From CBDBGD01 sp965205235 (lineage in GTDB: Bacteria > Chloroflexota > Dehalococcoidia > Lucifugimonadales > UBA1127), in contig CBDBGD010000008.1 in the NCBI GenBank assembly GCA_965205235.1, positions 124,001-188,000 on the forward strand: 64,000 bases of DNA. The letters are read 5' to 3'. The notes below the pieces were generated by a model. The model made no database searches and was not told the DNA's origin. It saw nothing but the letters and a program-made list of their open reading frames with translations. Position numbers and translations under genes: made by a program. Each line of letters starts with the position of its first letter. Position 1 is the stretch's first letter. Shown here one piece after another: positions 16,874 to 25,534 of this stretch.

Positions 16874-18001
16874 CTACGCGATAAACCCGTAGAGGCGGCC
16901 GGCGTTCTCGCAGATGAGCTTGCGGCGCTTGTTCTCCGGCAGGCCTCCCAGGTTGCGCTCGATGACCGACTGGGACTCGGGCCAGACGGAGTCCGGGTGG
17001 GGGTAGTCGGATCCCCAGATGACGCGGTCCTCGCCCACCAGCTCCAGCACCGTCGCGACGGATTGCTCGTCCTGGTACGTCGAGTGGCCGTGCTCGTGCC
17101 AGAACTCGCTGGGCTTGCGGTCCAGGTCCGTGGCGAAGTCGCCGCGCTTCTCGGCGAACGCGGCGTCGAGTCGCTCCAGCGCGAAGGGGATCCACGAGAT
17201 GCCGCACTCGCCCAGGACGAAGCGGAAGTCCGGGTAGCGCTGGCAGGCGCCGGAGAGGAGGATGCTGCCCAGCGCCTCTATCCCGCCCATCTGGAACATC
17301 GCGTTTCGGAGGTTCTCGTGCTGGGGCTTGTAGGTCTCGACGTCGTCGCCCACCAGCTCGCGGGGCCTGAGGCCCAGGCTGTGGAAGGAGACCGGCATGC
17401 CGCACTCGGCAGCTGCGGCCCACAGCGGCTCCCAGTCGCGGTGGTAGAGTGGCTTGGCCGTGAGCGGCAGGTCGGCGCCCTTGAGGCCCAGTCGGGCTGC
17501 GAGGCGCAGGTCCTCTGCGGCGGCGTCCGCGTCGTGGATGACCAGCGGCGCCAGGGCGGCCCACCGGCCGGGGTAGGAGGCGCAGAAGCCGGCGGCCCAC
17601 TCGTAGTACACCCGGTACATGTAGCGGAGCAGCTCCGGGTCCTGGAACTGCAGGTGCGTGCCCGACAGGCCGTAGATGACCTCCGCCTCCACGCCGTCGC
17701 GCTGCATGTCGCGCAGGCGGAGGTGCGGCGTGGTGGGGTGCAGGCCCTCCTCGTAGAACCCGGCGTCGGACATGGCCGAGATGCGACGGGAGCGCTCCTT
17801 CACCGCTGGGTTGAAGGAGAAGGCCAGGCCGCCCTGGATGCCGAGCTGCCTGCCCTCCGCCCACCATCGGGGGCCGACGTTGGTGTCGACGACGCGGGGG
17901 GCGGTGTCGCGGAAGCGCGGCGGGGCGTTGTCGATCCAGAGGTCGCCGGGCATCCACGTCATGTCGACGTGGGAGTCGCCGGAGATGACCTGGTACTCCA
18001 T
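16874..18001 (-). CDS. Amidohydrolase-family (amidohydrolase_2) TIM-barrel protein A
   Basis: A 375-residue predicted metal-dependent hydrolase or decarboxylase. It starts with VISGDSHVD (metal-binding DxH type), has the mid-protein motif MPVSFHSLGLR and ends with IWGSDYPHPDSVWP. These are characteristic of the ACMSD-like amidohydrolase_2 family. The start ATG at 18001 has GAGGG 5 nt upstream; the frame upstream of it runs through a repeat-like intergenic segment and is not expected to be translated. It is 157 nt downstream of a paralogue in the same orientation. Such proteins act on aromatic or cyclic carboxylates; the substrate here is unknown. Confidence 0.85.
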   Translation of the reverse strand: MEYQVISGDSHVDMTWMPGDLWIDNAPPRFRDTAPRVVDTNVGPRWWAEGRQLGIQGGLAFSFNPAVKERSRRISAMSDAGFYEEGLHPTTPHLRLRDMQRDGVEAEVIYGLSGTHLQFQDPELLRYMYRVYYEWAAGFCASYPGRWAALAPLVIHDADAAAEDLRLAARLGLKGADLPLTAKPLYHRDWEPLWAAAAECGMPVSFHSLGLRPRELVGDDVETYKPQHENLRNAMFQMGGIEALGSILLSGACQRYPDFRFVLGECGISWIPFALERLDAAFAEKRGDFATDLDRKPSEFWHEHGHSTYQDEQSVATVLELVGEDRVIWGSDYPHPDSVWPESQSVIERNLGGLPENKRRKLICENAGRLYGFIA

Positions 18002-18158
18002 GTCGCCCTCGCTTCTCTTCCGCCCTTGTAACGCTGGCTCTTGCTGTGTCGAGGTTTCCTGCTTCCGCAGGAACGACGAAATCGGCCGTCGCTTCCCTTG
18101 CGCCCTGCCCTCACCGTGGGCCCGTGGTTCGACGGGGCTCACCACGAGCGGGTGGTTG
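18002..18158. repeat. Intergenic hairpin-rich segment
   Basis: The gap between the two amidohydrolase genes holds CCTGC-TTCC-GCAGG at 18058-18071 and CGTGGT/ACCACG at 18123-18128 and 18141-18146 around a TTCGACGGGGCTC-type loop. Such TTCGAC...GGCTCACCACG hairpins look like dispersed intergenic elements, but only one copy occurs in this window, so repeat status is unproven. Confidence 0.35.
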
Positions 18159-19355
18159 CTACGTGATGCGGTCTCCGTAGAGGCGGATGGCATTGTCCCA
18201 GAGGATCTTCTGCTTGGCCTCGTCGGAGATGGGCTGCTCCAGGAGTCCGTCCAGGGCCTTGTCGGGGTCCGGGGCGTCCGGGTGCGGGTAGTCCGTGTTC
18301 CAGACCACGTGGTCGCCCCAGCCCAAGGCCACGACGGCCGGCAGCGCGCCCTCGTCGCCGTCGCACGCCACGAAGCCCTGGCGTCGGATGTACTCGCTGG
18401 GCGTCAGAGGCAGCAGCGGCGCATCGAACCACATGCCCTGCCGACGGCTCTCCATGGCGTGGTCGTCCAGGCGGCTCACCCACCAGGGGAGCCAGCCGGC
18501 GTTGCCCTCCAGGAAGGAGACGCGCATCTTCGGGAACCGCTCCAGCACGCCCATGTAGATCATGTGGCCCATCGACAGCATGTTCTCGAAGGGGAAGCCT
18601 GCGGCGTGGTCCAGGGCCACCTGCTGGCCCGGCACTGCGTGGCGTGGCTGGTATCGGGCGGCGGTGTGCGACTCGCCGCTGCTGGCGCCGTGGAAGGACA
18701 TGGGGAAGTCCAACTCCTCCGCCAGGGCCCAGAACGGGTCGTAGGCGGGGTCGTGCCACTGGGTCCCTTGGTTCGCCATCATCATCAGCACGGTCACGTG
18801 GTTGAGCTCCGCGACGGAGCGGCGGGTCTCCGCCACCAACCCTTCGACGTCGTGCTGGTTGGGCATGGCCGCCACGGCGTACAGCCGTTTGGGGTCGGCG
18901 TCGCAGAACTGGCGGGCCCAAGTGTTGTAGGCGCGGACGAGAGCCCAGAGGTAGCCCTGGTCGCGGCCCTGCACCTTGATGAAGGGCAGCGATCCCAGGT
19001 CCGGGATGCAGACCTGCTTGTCCCAGCCGTAGCGGTCCATGTCCTGCAGGCGGCTCTCCGCGCTCCACTCTGCCGGGAACGCGTCCGGGTACTTGGCGGG
19101 CATCATCTCGCGCAGGTTCAGCCGGGTGCGGCGGCGATTCGAGCCGCCCTGGAGGGACGTCGTTCGAGGAGCGGCGTCGGGGAGCAGCTCCGAAGGCAGC
19201 CACTCCGCAATCCGCGGCCCCATGCCGAACTGGTCCTCCGTGACGTGGATGCGAGGACGCCGGTCGTAGTACTCGGGCTCCACCATGTCGACCCAGCTTG
19301 CGAGCCGGTCCTGCATGTGGGCGTCAGCGTCGATGACCTTGAAGCCGTTCTTCAC
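18159..19355 (-). CDS. Amidohydrolase-family (amidohydrolase_2) TIM-barrel protein B
   Basis: A 398-residue paralogue-type protein. VIDADAHMQDR at the N-terminus supplies the metal-binding aspartate/histidine positions, MSFHGASSGESH the mid-barrel histidine, and NTDYPHPDAPDP the terminal aspartate motif. It belongs to the same ACMSD-like group as protein A but aligns only in the motif regions. The start ATG is preceded by GAGAGGGAGGAATC. It lies 27 nt downstream of the MmgE/PrpD gene, so the two are probably co-transcribed in a small-molecule catabolic operon. Confidence 0.87.
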   Translation of the reverse strand: MKNGFKVIDADAHMQDRLASWVDMVEPEYYDRRPRIHVTEDQFGMGPRIAEWLPSELLPDAAPRTTSLQGGSNRRRTRLNLREMMPAKYPDAFPAEWSAESRLQDMDRYGWDKQVCIPDLGSLPFIKVQGRDQGYLWALVRAYNTWARQFCDADPKRLYAVAAMPNQHDVEGLVAETRRSVAELNHVTVLMMMANQGTQWHDPAYDPFWALAEELDFPMSFHGASSGESHTAARYQPRHAVPGQQVALDHAAGFPFENMLSMGHMIYMGVLERFPKMRVSFLEGNAGWLPWWVSRLDDHAMESRRQGMWFDAPLLPLTPSEYIRRQGFVACDGDEGALPAVVALGWGDHVVWNTDYPHPDAPDPDKALDGLLEQPISDEAKQKILWDNAIRLYGDRIT

Positions 19356-19382
19356 GATTCCTCCCTCTCCTGTGGGTTGTCG

Positions 19383-20741
19383 CTACGAGGCCGCTTGCGC
19401 TCCGCCGAGCAGTCTCGTGATCTCGCGAACGTCGTCGAGCTTGTCGAGGCGCTCCACCTGCTCCAGCACGGCCTGGGCCCGGGCTGCGCCGAGCACGGGG
19501 ACTGCGAGCACCAGGAACTTCCGGTGCAGACGCTCCCGCGGCGCCGGGTTGGCCGCGTCGCCCCAGATTGCGCCGGCGGTCGACACCAGCTCGCGGCCGT
19601 CGGTCAGGCGCACCGACACGCGCGCCGTGTCGCCGTCGTCCCGCCGCATCGACATGGTCGCGTCCATGCTCACCTGCACCTTGCCCGCAAGCTCCCGCGC
19701 CCGCTGTGAATCGATGGCCTGGGGGCGGAAGGCGCCGGTGCCGGTCTCGCCGTGGACCAGGGCCGCAGCCACAGCGTAGGGGATGGAGAACCTGGCGGCA
19801 AGTGGGTTCTCCGGGTAGGCGCCGACCATGCCCGCGGGGAAGGGCACCGTGGTCACGTGCACCTGGTCTATCTCCTCGGGAGCGATCTCGTGCCGCCCGC
19901 GCAGGGCGTGGACGGCGTCGAGGGTGGGGTGGTTGTAGCGGCAGCAGGCGTGGAACTTGAAGTAGTTCTGCTCGATGCGGTAGCCGGCGCCGAGACCCTC
20001 CACCACGGCGTCGGGGTCGAAGGCGTCGCCCAGGATAACGCCGTAGACGTCGGCGGGGCCGTCGGCCAGGGCGGTGAAGCCGCACGCGTGGAGGTGCGTC
20101 GCCAGGATGCCCTGCAGGGAGGAGCGTCCGGGGTACAGGTTGCGCACGGTGGCGCCCTCGAAGCAGGGCGTCCAGGTGTTGGCGGGGCTCATGGACGCGG
20201 CCATGCTGATGACCGAGCGAATCGAGGGGGCGTCGAGGCCCTTGAGCCGCGCGACGGCGGCCGCGGTGCCGGGCGCGCCCCAGTGGCCGTGCGAGTGGAC
20301 GTTGTGTCGAGGCTTGGTCGCGCCGCCAAGTCGAGAGGTCACCTCGTAGCCGGCGACCAGTGCGCCGAGCACCTCCGATCCCCCGGCCCCCGACTCCTCC
20401 GCGGCCGCGAGCAGGCCCGGCAGGACGTGGATGGCCGGATGGCCGCCGCCGTAGCGATTGCCCTCGTCGACCTCCAGGGCCACTCCGGCGGTGGCGTTGA
20501 CCAGGGACGCGAGGAGGGGGTCGGCCTTCAGATCGTGGCCGATGAGCGTAGCGCCGGGCGTTCCCGGCGCGTGGGCCACCTGCCGCGCCAGCGATGCGTT
20601 CTCCGGGAGCGCGCTGCCCGCCACCATCGCCCCGACGGTGTCCAGGAACACGTCCTTGGCCGCGAGGACGGTATCGGTCGGCAGCTGTGCGCTATCCGTC
20701 CCGGCTACGTACTCGGCCAGCGCGTCCAGGTAGTGGGCCAC
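19383..20741 (-). CDS. MmgE/PrpD family protein
   Basis: A 452-residue protein of the family that includes 2-methylcitrate dehydratase (PrpD), MmgE and aconitate decarboxylase-like enzymes. Family features include LPTDTVLAAKDVFLDTVGAMVAG near the N-terminus, VNATAGVALEVDEGNRYGGGHPAIHVLPGLLA, and a later KFHACCRYNHPTLDA segment. It is 6 nt downstream of the dihydropyrimidinase-like gene. The company of three amidohydrolase-superfamily enzymes suggests a role in breaking down a heterocyclic or branched organic acid rather than the methylcitrate cycle; no PrpB or PrpC is nearby. Confidence 0.88.
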   Translation of the reverse strand: MAHYLDALAEYVAGTDSAQLPTDTVLAAKDVFLDTVGAMVAGSALPENASLARQVAHAPGTPGATLIGHDLKADPLLASLVNATAGVALEVDEGNRYGGGHPAIHVLPGLLAAAEESGAGGSEVLGALVAGYEVTSRLGGATKPRHNVHSHGHWGAPGTAAAVARLKGLDAPSIRSVISMAASMSPANTWTPCFEGATVRNLYPGRSSLQGILATHLHACGFTALADGPADVYGVILGDAFDPDAVVEGLGAGYRIEQNYFKFHACCRYNHPTLDAVHALRGRHEIAPEEIDQVHVTTVPFPAGMVGAYPENPLAARFSIPYAVAAALVHGETGTGAFRPQAIDSQRARELAGKVQVSMDATMSMRRDDGDTARVSVRLTDGRELVSTAGAIWGDAANPAPRERLHRKFLVLAVPVLGAARAQAVLEQVERLDKLDDVREITRLLGGAQAAS

Positions 20742-20747
20742 AACCGC

Positions 20748-22166
20748 CTACTCCACTGCCCCCATGATGGGCGCCGTGGGCCGGCTCGCGGGGAGGAACT
20801 GGCCATACCCCGACTGCTGATGGAGCTCGCCGTCCTTGAGCACCACCTTGCCGCGGAGCAGCGTCATCCAGGGGCGACCCTTCACCGCCCAACCCTCGTA
20901 GGGGGTGTAGCCTGCGTTGCTGAGGTGGTCGACCGCCCTGATGGCGCCTTCGTGGTCGGGGTCGTAGATCAGCAGGTCGGCGTCGGAGCCGGGCCGGATG
21001 GTACCCTTGCGAGGGTACAGGCCGAACATTCGAGCCGGGTTCTCGCTCAGCACTCGCGCCATCCAGGTGATGGGGAAGTTGCGCTTGACCACGCCTTCGC
21101 TGTAGACCAGGCGCACCAGCGTCTCGACGGAGGGCGTGCCGAAGGGGATGGGCTTGCCGTCGTCCGGGTGCTTGAAGATGTTCTGCCAGCCCGGAGCGCG
21201 CCGGTCGTCGGGGGCCGGGGCGTGGTCGCTGCCGATGGCCGATACGTAGCCCTGGCGCAGGCCGCTCCACAGACCCTCCTGGTGGAAGCGGTCAGCGGAG
21301 CGCAGCGGCGGGCCGATCTTGGCGTAGGGTCCAAGGCGCTCCATCTCTCCTTCGTCCAGCAGCAGGTAGTGGGGCACGGTCTCCGTCCAGACCACCTGGC
21401 CCTGCCGCTGCGCCAGCTTGATGCGCTCCAGCGCCGTGGCCGTGCTCAGATGGACGATGAAGACGGGGCAGCCCGTCATTGCGCCGATGTTGATGCCCCG
21501 GTTCACCGCCTCCTCCTCCACCCAGGGAGGGCACGTGGCCGAGAAGTCGCGGGGGTGGACCCGCCCCTCCGCCATGGCCTTGTCCTCCAGGTAGTCGATG
21601 ACGTCACCGTTCTCGGCGTGGAGCTGCATGATGCCGCCGTGGGCTGCGACCTGGTCCATGGCCTTGGCGATGTGGGCGTCGGTGCACATGCCGCCGCCCT
21701 TCTTGTAGGTCATGAACATCTTGAAGGAGGCCACTCCCATGCGGATGGCCTCTGCGATGCCGTCGACGATGTAGTCCTGGGGGCCCAGGATGAAGTGCGG
21801 CGTGTAGTCCAGGACAGTCTGGGTGCTGAGCTCCCTCTTCATACGATTGATGGCGTCGGGCAGGGTCTCCCCCGCGCCCCGGTCGTAGTGCATGAAGGGA
21901 ACGAGCGTGGTGAGGCCGGCCAGGGCGGCCGCCCGTGGGCCCAGGTCGTGGTCGTCGGCATTGCCGAAGTGGACGTGGCAGTCGAGGGCGCCCGGGAGGA
22001 CGTACTTCCCCGTGGCGTCGATGGTGAGGTCGGCGTCGGGCATGAACTCCTGGGGGCCCACGGCGGCGATCTGCTCGCCCTGGATGGCCACGGACGCCTC
22101 GAAGCTGTTGGCGGCGGTGACGACCGTGCCGCCGTGGACTACAACATCGACTTTCTGCGCTGGCAT
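20748..22166 (-). CDS. Dihydropyrimidinase/hydantoinase-like cyclic amidohydrolase
   Basis: A 472-residue amidohydrolase expected to open a cyclic amide ring (dihydropyrimidine, hydantoin or similar). The binuclear metal centre is readable: His64 and His66 (LDCHVHFG), the carboxylated lysine Lys149 (SFKMFMTY), His183 (LHAENGD), His239 (IVHLST) and Asp314 (GSDHAP). The ATG at 22166 has a strong GGAGGAATC ribosome binding site, whereas the longer frame to 22250 has none. It is the first gene of the catabolic operon, with a promoter at 22232-22260. Allantoinase or dihydroorotase-like activity cannot be excluded. Confidence 0.9.
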   Translation of the reverse strand: MPAQKVDVVVHGGTVVTAANSFEASVAIQGEQIAAVGPQEFMPDADLTIDATGKYVLPGALDCHVHFGNADDHDLGPRAAALAGLTTLVPFMHYDRGAGETLPDAINRMKRELSTQTVLDYTPHFILGPQDYIVDGIAEAIRMGVASFKMFMTYKKGGGMCTDAHIAKAMDQVAAHGGIMQLHAENGDVIDYLEDKAMAEGRVHPRDFSATCPPWVEEEAVNRGINIGAMTGCPVFIVHLSTATALERIKLAQRQGQVVWTETVPHYLLLDEGEMERLGPYAKIGPPLRSADRFHQEGLWSGLRQGYVSAIGSDHAPAPDDRRAPGWQNIFKHPDDGKPIPFGTPSVETLVRLVYSEGVVKRNFPITWMARVLSENPARMFGLYPRKGTIRPGSDADLLIYDPDHEGAIRAVDHLSNAGYTPYEGWAVKGRPWMTLLRGKVVLKDGELHQQSGYGQFLPASRPTAPIMGAVE

Positions 22167-22231
22167 GATTCCTCCTTCGTGCGGGCCTTGAGAAGTTGCG
22201 CGGGTATTCCCCTTGAACGTGGAGCGTTGCC

Positions 22232-22260
22232 AATGTACCCCTAGCTGCATCAGGCGTCAA
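22232..22260 (-). promoter_or_regulatory. Promoter of the dihydropyrimidinase-like operon
   Basis: On the minus strand: -35 TTGACG (22260-22255), a 17-nt spacer, and -10 TACATT (22237-22232). It is 66 nt upstream of the ATG at 22166. Confidence 0.65.
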
Positions 22261-22490
22261 GCGAGGGGCGGGGGCGCGAGGGGATGAGGTGGTGTCGAAT
22301 CAGGGATGCAATGCGGTTTGACTATGTCGACGGTTAGGGATGCCATTCGTATGACAGAGCGCGATGGATGGCGGTTGGTCCGGACTCGCGGCAGCCATCG
22401 GTAGTACCATCATCCCGACAAGCCGGAGACGGTTACGGTCCCCGGTCATCCTGGCGGCGATTTGTCGCAGGGCTTGTGGTGAAGGAGGCT

Positions 22491-22634
22491 ATGGCCTACC
22501 ACGGCGAGCCCCTTGCGGCGCACGTCCTGGAAAGCATCGCTGAGTTTGGTGAAGCGCCCGCCGATCTGCCGACGACCGTGGAGATGGTCGAGATCGAGGT
22601 CGTCCTGCCCCAGACTACGCCAAGCCGCGTGTAG
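22491..22634 (+). CDS. Small hypothetical protein
   Basis: A 47-residue ORF starting at an ATG preceded closely by AAGGAGG, in the otherwise gene-poor 22261-22656 stretch. The product is acidic in its second half (TVEMVEIEVV) and resembles nothing I recognise. Its stop lies 23 nt before the toxin-antitoxin promoter. It could be a remnant. The rest of the stretch shows no other supportable gene. Confidence 0.25.
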   Translation: MAYHGEPLAAHVLESIAEFGEAPADLPTTVEMVEIEVVLPQTTPSRV

Positions 22635-22656
22635 CCATCCAGGCGGACCCGTAGGA

Positions 22657-22706
22657 TTGACTTGGCAACTGGCCAGCGCAATAATCTAGCCAGCATCGCT
22701 AGCCAG
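22657..22706 (+). promoter_or_regulatory. Promoter and operator-like repeats of the Phd/FitB module
   Basis: -35 TTGACT at 22657-22662, a 17-nt spacer, and -10 AATAAT at 22680-22685. Two direct repeats CTAGCCAG at 22686-22693 and 22699-22706 follow, and a related ACTGGCCAG sits in the spacer. Placement over and just after the -10 fits autorepression by the antitoxin. A further CTAGCCAG occurs at 23419, after the toxin gene. Confidence 0.6.
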
Positions 22707-22720
22707 AAGGAGCAGCAGGT

Positions 22721-22981
22721 ATGGCCGAATGGTCACTGCAAGACGCCAAGAACCGTTTCAGCGCCGTGGTCAATGCTGCATTGGACGGCGCGCCCCAAAC
22801 CGTCACGCGCAGAGGCGCCCCCGCCGTCGTCGTATTGGCGGTAGAGGACTACCAGCGGCTTTGCCAGGCGGAGAAAGCCAACGCACCCACCTTCATCGAA
22901 CACCTGCTGGCAATTCCCACAGGCGGGCCGGACGATATGTTTGACCGTCCGCCGTTGAAGCTTCGCGACATCGAGTGGTGA
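22721..22981 (+). CDS. Type II antitoxin, Phd/YefM family
   Basis: An 86-residue DNA-binding antitoxin. WSLQDAKNRFSAVVNAALDGAPQTVTRRGAPAVVVLAVEDYQRL is the classic Phd/YefM N-terminal fold, followed by a C-terminal tail that would wrap the toxin. AGGAGCAGCAGGT precedes the ATG. Its TGA overlaps the toxin ATG by one base (TGATG), giving translational coupling. It is expected to repress its own promoter through the CTAGCCAG repeats just upstream. Confidence 0.9.
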   Translation: MAEWSLQDAKNRFSAVVNAALDGAPQTVTRRGAPAVVVLAVEDYQRLCQAEKANAPTFIEHLLAIPTGGPDDMFDRPPLKLRDIEW

Positions 22982-23397
22982 TGTATCTGCTGGACACCGA
23001 CGTGATCTCCGCCCTGCGCCGTCCGGACCGCCATCCTGGACCAAGGCTGTGGCTAGAGGCTCAGCGGGCATCCGACGTCTACGTCAGCGTCGTCACCCTC
23101 GGGGAGCTGGAGCGCGGCATAGCCCGGCAGGCCCCCCTGAACCCGAACTTTGCTCGTGACCTTGCTCTGTGGGCGGAGCGTATCCTGGCATGGTTTGCGG
23201 ACCGTGTCCTGCCAGTGGACGCCGCGACAGCACGTCGATGGGGCCGACTCTCCGCCTCCCTTGGCAACCGGGAAGCAGACCTGCTCATCGCCGCAACCGC
23301 CCTCGAACGCGGCCTCACCGTCGTCACCCGCAACGTCAAACACTTCGAACCCACGGGGGCGCCCGTGCTCGATCCCTTCGGGAACGAAACCGTCTGA
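22981..23397 (+). CDS. Type II toxin, PIN-domain ribonuclease (FitB/VapC-like)
   Basis: A 138-residue PIN nuclease. The acidic active site is visible as LLDTDVIS (Asp), GELERGI (Glu), and EADLLIAATALERGLTVVTRNVKHF (Asp and the terminal TRN motif). The segment order and length match FitB/VapC toxins that cleave tRNA or other RNA. ATG at 22981 is chosen over in-frame GTGs at 22975 and 22978 because it overlaps the antitoxin stop. The product is likely held inactive by the Phd-type partner. Confidence 0.9.
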   Translation: MYLLDTDVISALRRPDRHPGPRLWLEAQRASDVYVSVVTLGELERGIARQAPLNPNFARDLALWAERILAWFADRVLPVDAATARRWGRLSASLGNREADLLIAATALERGLTVVTRNVKHFEPTGAPVLDPFGNETV

Positions 23398-23515
23398 CCG
23401 TCTCTTGGTGACGCCATACTAGCCAGAGTCAGCGAAGCAGGAAGCAAGGAATCATGGCATGCCTGAGACAGAGAAACGCTAGGCGCTAAGGTTGGCCTCC
23501 TAAAGGACGGACGGT

Positions 23516-24130
23516 ATGGACATCAACGAGCTCTTTGCCGGCGGCCTGAACGTAAACGACGCCATGGACCTGCTGTCCGACGTGGCGGTCTACGTGGTGG
23601 GGATGGCAGTCTACGCCGTCTTCGTGTTCAACTTCTATCGCTTCCTGGCCTCAAAGGACATGTTCCAGATCGACCTGAGCCGGTACGAGAAGTCGCGTTT
23701 CCGGTTGGTGCGCCGAATGCTGCACGTCTTCTTCTACGTCCTCAAGTACATCATCCTCTTCCCCATCTTCGCCTTCTTCTGGTTCGCGGTGCTGACGCTC
23801 ATCCTGGCCTTTCTGTCCAAGGAGCGGTCCTTTGCCGACACGCTGCTGGTGGCACTGGCGACGGTCAGCGCGATCCGCGTGACCGCCTACTACAACGAGG
23901 ACCTGTCGCGGGACCTGGCCAAGATCCTGCCGTTCGCAGTGCTGGCCGTCTTCCTCATCGACGCCTCGTTCTTCGCCATCGGGGAGTCGCTGGAAGCCCT
24001 GCGCGAGGCTGAGGACTACACGACGAACATCGTCTACTACCTGCTGTTCCTGGTGCTGCTGGAGTTCGCGCTGCGGATCCTGAACGGCATTGTGAGGGCG
24101 CTGTTCCGGCGGGGCAAGCAAGCGCCATGA
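23516..24130 (+). CDS. Multi-pass membrane protein of unknown function
   Basis: A 204-residue protein with about four predicted transmembrane segments: DVAVYVVGMAVYAVFVFNFY, YIILFPIFAFFWFAVLTLIL, ILPFAVLAVFLIDASFF and VYYLLFLVLLEFALRIL. Basic stretches lie between them and at the C-terminus (RRGKQAP). GGACGG precedes the ATG. Its TGA overlaps the next gene's ATG (ATGA), so the two are translationally coupled. I do not recognise the family. Confidence 0.8.
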   Translation: MDINELFAGGLNVNDAMDLLSDVAVYVVGMAVYAVFVFNFYRFLASKDMFQIDLSRYEKSRFRLVRRMLHVFFYVLKYIILFPIFAFFWFAVLTLILAFLSKERSFADTLLVALATVSAIRVTAYYNEDLSRDLAKILPFAVLAVFLIDASFFAIGESLEALREAEDYTTNIVYYLLFLVLLEFALRILNGIVRALFRRGKQAP

Positions 24131-24759
24131 GCTTGGACGTGGAAGCTGAGCTCCGCGCGGTGAAGCGTACCGTGTCGTCGTCGGACGTCGACGGATGCCC
24201 CGCCCACGTCGTCACCCTCTCCCGCCGCTTTGCGACGACGACCGCAGAAGCGTGGGACGCCCTGACGAGCGCGGAGCGCATCGCCCGCTGGTTCCTGTCC
24301 GTCACCGGCGACCTGCAGCTCGGCGGGCGGTATCAGCTCGAGGGCAACGCCGACGGGATGATCACGGCGTGCGTGCCACCGACCCACTTCGCGCTGACGT
24401 GGGAGTTCGGCGGTGACGTGAGTTGGGTCGAGGTGCGCCTTGCGGACGGAGGCGACGGCAGCGTGCGGCTGACTCTTGCGCACACGTCGCACCACTCGCC
24501 GCACTGGGACGAGTTCGGTCCGGGCGCGACCGGCGTCGGCTGGGAGATGGGGCTGATGGGGCTTGCGGCGCACCTGGAGCGACCGGACGAGCCGCAGATC
24601 GACGAGGCCGCGTTCGTCGCATCGGCGGAGGGGAGGGCGCTCATGGCCGGCAGCAGCGAGGCGTGGGGCCGGGCCGCCATCGCAGCAGGGGCAGACTCTG
24701 CGGCCGCTCGGTCGGCGGCCCAGCGCACCAGCGCGTTCTACACCGGCGAGGGCGCGTAG
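24127..24759 (+). CDS. SRPBCC (Aha1/START-like) domain protein
   Basis: A 210-residue protein whose first 150 residues match the activator-of-Hsp90-ATPase-type SRPBCC fold. LSRRFATTTAEAWDALTSAERIARWFL is followed by GDLQLGGRYQLEGNADGMI, LTWEFGGDVSWVEVRL and a Trp-rich end (GVGWEMGLMGL). Such proteins bind hydrophobic ligands in a helix-grip cavity. The Ala-rich tail after residue 165 is not conserved. It starts within the stop of the membrane protein and ends one base before the convergent ABC permease. Confidence 0.85.
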   Translation: MSLDVEAELRAVKRTVSSSDVDGCPAHVVTLSRRFATTTAEAWDALTSAERIARWFLSVTGDLQLGGRYQLEGNADGMITACVPPTHFALTWEFGGDVSWVEVRLADGGDGSVRLTLAHTSHHSPHWDEFGPGATGVGWEMGLMGLAAHLERPDEPQIDEAAFVASAEGRALMAGSSEAWGRAAIAAGADSAAARSAAQRTSAFYTGEGA

Positions 24760-24760
24760 C

Positions 24761-25534
24761 CTACCGCCGCGGCTCCCACGAGAAGTACCGGACCGCGACC
24801 GCCAGCCCCAGGACCATCCAACCGCCCAACACCAGCAGGTCCACCCACTCGAAGCCTGCGCCGGTCTCGAACGGGTTGAACGCCGTGTGCATCGCCGCCG
24901 CGAGTCGCTTGATGGGGAAGATGTCGGCGAAGACGGTGAGCCACTGCGGAGCGTCCTGCAGCGGGATGAACACGTCCGATATGAACAGCAGCGGTAGCGT
25001 CGCGCCGTTCACGACCGCCGGAGACGCGTCGGCGTTGGGGATGATGGCGGTGACGGCCAGCGCGAGCGCGCAGAACGTGGCCGCGCCGACGACCAGGGTC
25101 ACGGCCAGCGCCGGCAGGGTGTTGGAGGGAATGTCCACGTTGTAGAAGATTGCGCCCGTCGCCGTGACGATGGCGACCAGCAGGATGGCCAGGAGCACGG
25201 CGTGTGCGATCCTCCCGAAGAGGTACGACCAGCTGGGCAGCGGGGTGCCACGCGTGCGCTTCAACAACCCGCGTTCCCTGCTGTAGCACACGCCGATGGC
25301 CACGTTGTGGAAGCAGGTGTAGATGACCGACAGCGCCATGATGGCGGGGACGTAGAAGGTGGAGGTATGTGTCGTCCCGCCGGGCACGTCCATCTCCCAG
25401 TTCCCGAAGATCAGGTTGAAGACCACCATGAACATCAGGGGGAAGACGATGACGAAGAAGGCCGAGACGGGATTGCGCCAGAAGGCGGTGTTCTCGTAGC
25501 GGACCTGTCGCAGGGCTAGCGCGAAGGCGTTCAC
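24761..25534 (-). CDS. ABC-2 type exporter permease
   Basis: A 257-residue six-helix membrane subunit. The first transmembrane segment is VSAFFVIVFPLMFMVVFNLIF, followed by YVPAIMALSVIYTCFHNVAIG, RERGLLKRTRGTPLPSWSYLFGRI (the ABC-2 coupling region), further helices, and the VFIPL/FPIKRLAAAMHTAFNP motif near the end. GTG at 25534 overlaps the TGA of the ATPase gene (GTGA). The open frame upstream of this start overlaps the ATPase in another frame and is a shadow. Substrate unknown; this type usually exports drugs, lipids or polysaccharides. Confidence 0.88.
   Translation of the reverse strand: MNAFALALRQVRYENTAFWRNPVSAFFVIVFPLMFMVVFNLIFGNWEMDVPGGTTHTSTFYVPAIMALSVIYTCFHNVAIGVCYSRERGLLKRTRGTPLPSWSYLFGRIAHAVLLAILLVAIVTATGAIFYNVDIPSNTLPALAVTLVVGAATFCALALAVTAIIPNADASPAVVNGATLPLLFISDVFIPLQDAPQWLTVFADIFPIKRLAAAMHTAFNPFETGAGFEWVDLLVLGGWMVLGLAVAVRYFSWEPRR

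Noticed and set aside
15690..17957. Long minus-strand ORF covering the DUF91-like gene plus part of the amidohydrolase region
   Set aside because: The upstream part is out of frame with the amidohydrolase and Arg/Pro-rich. Only the part from 16832 reads as a real protein.
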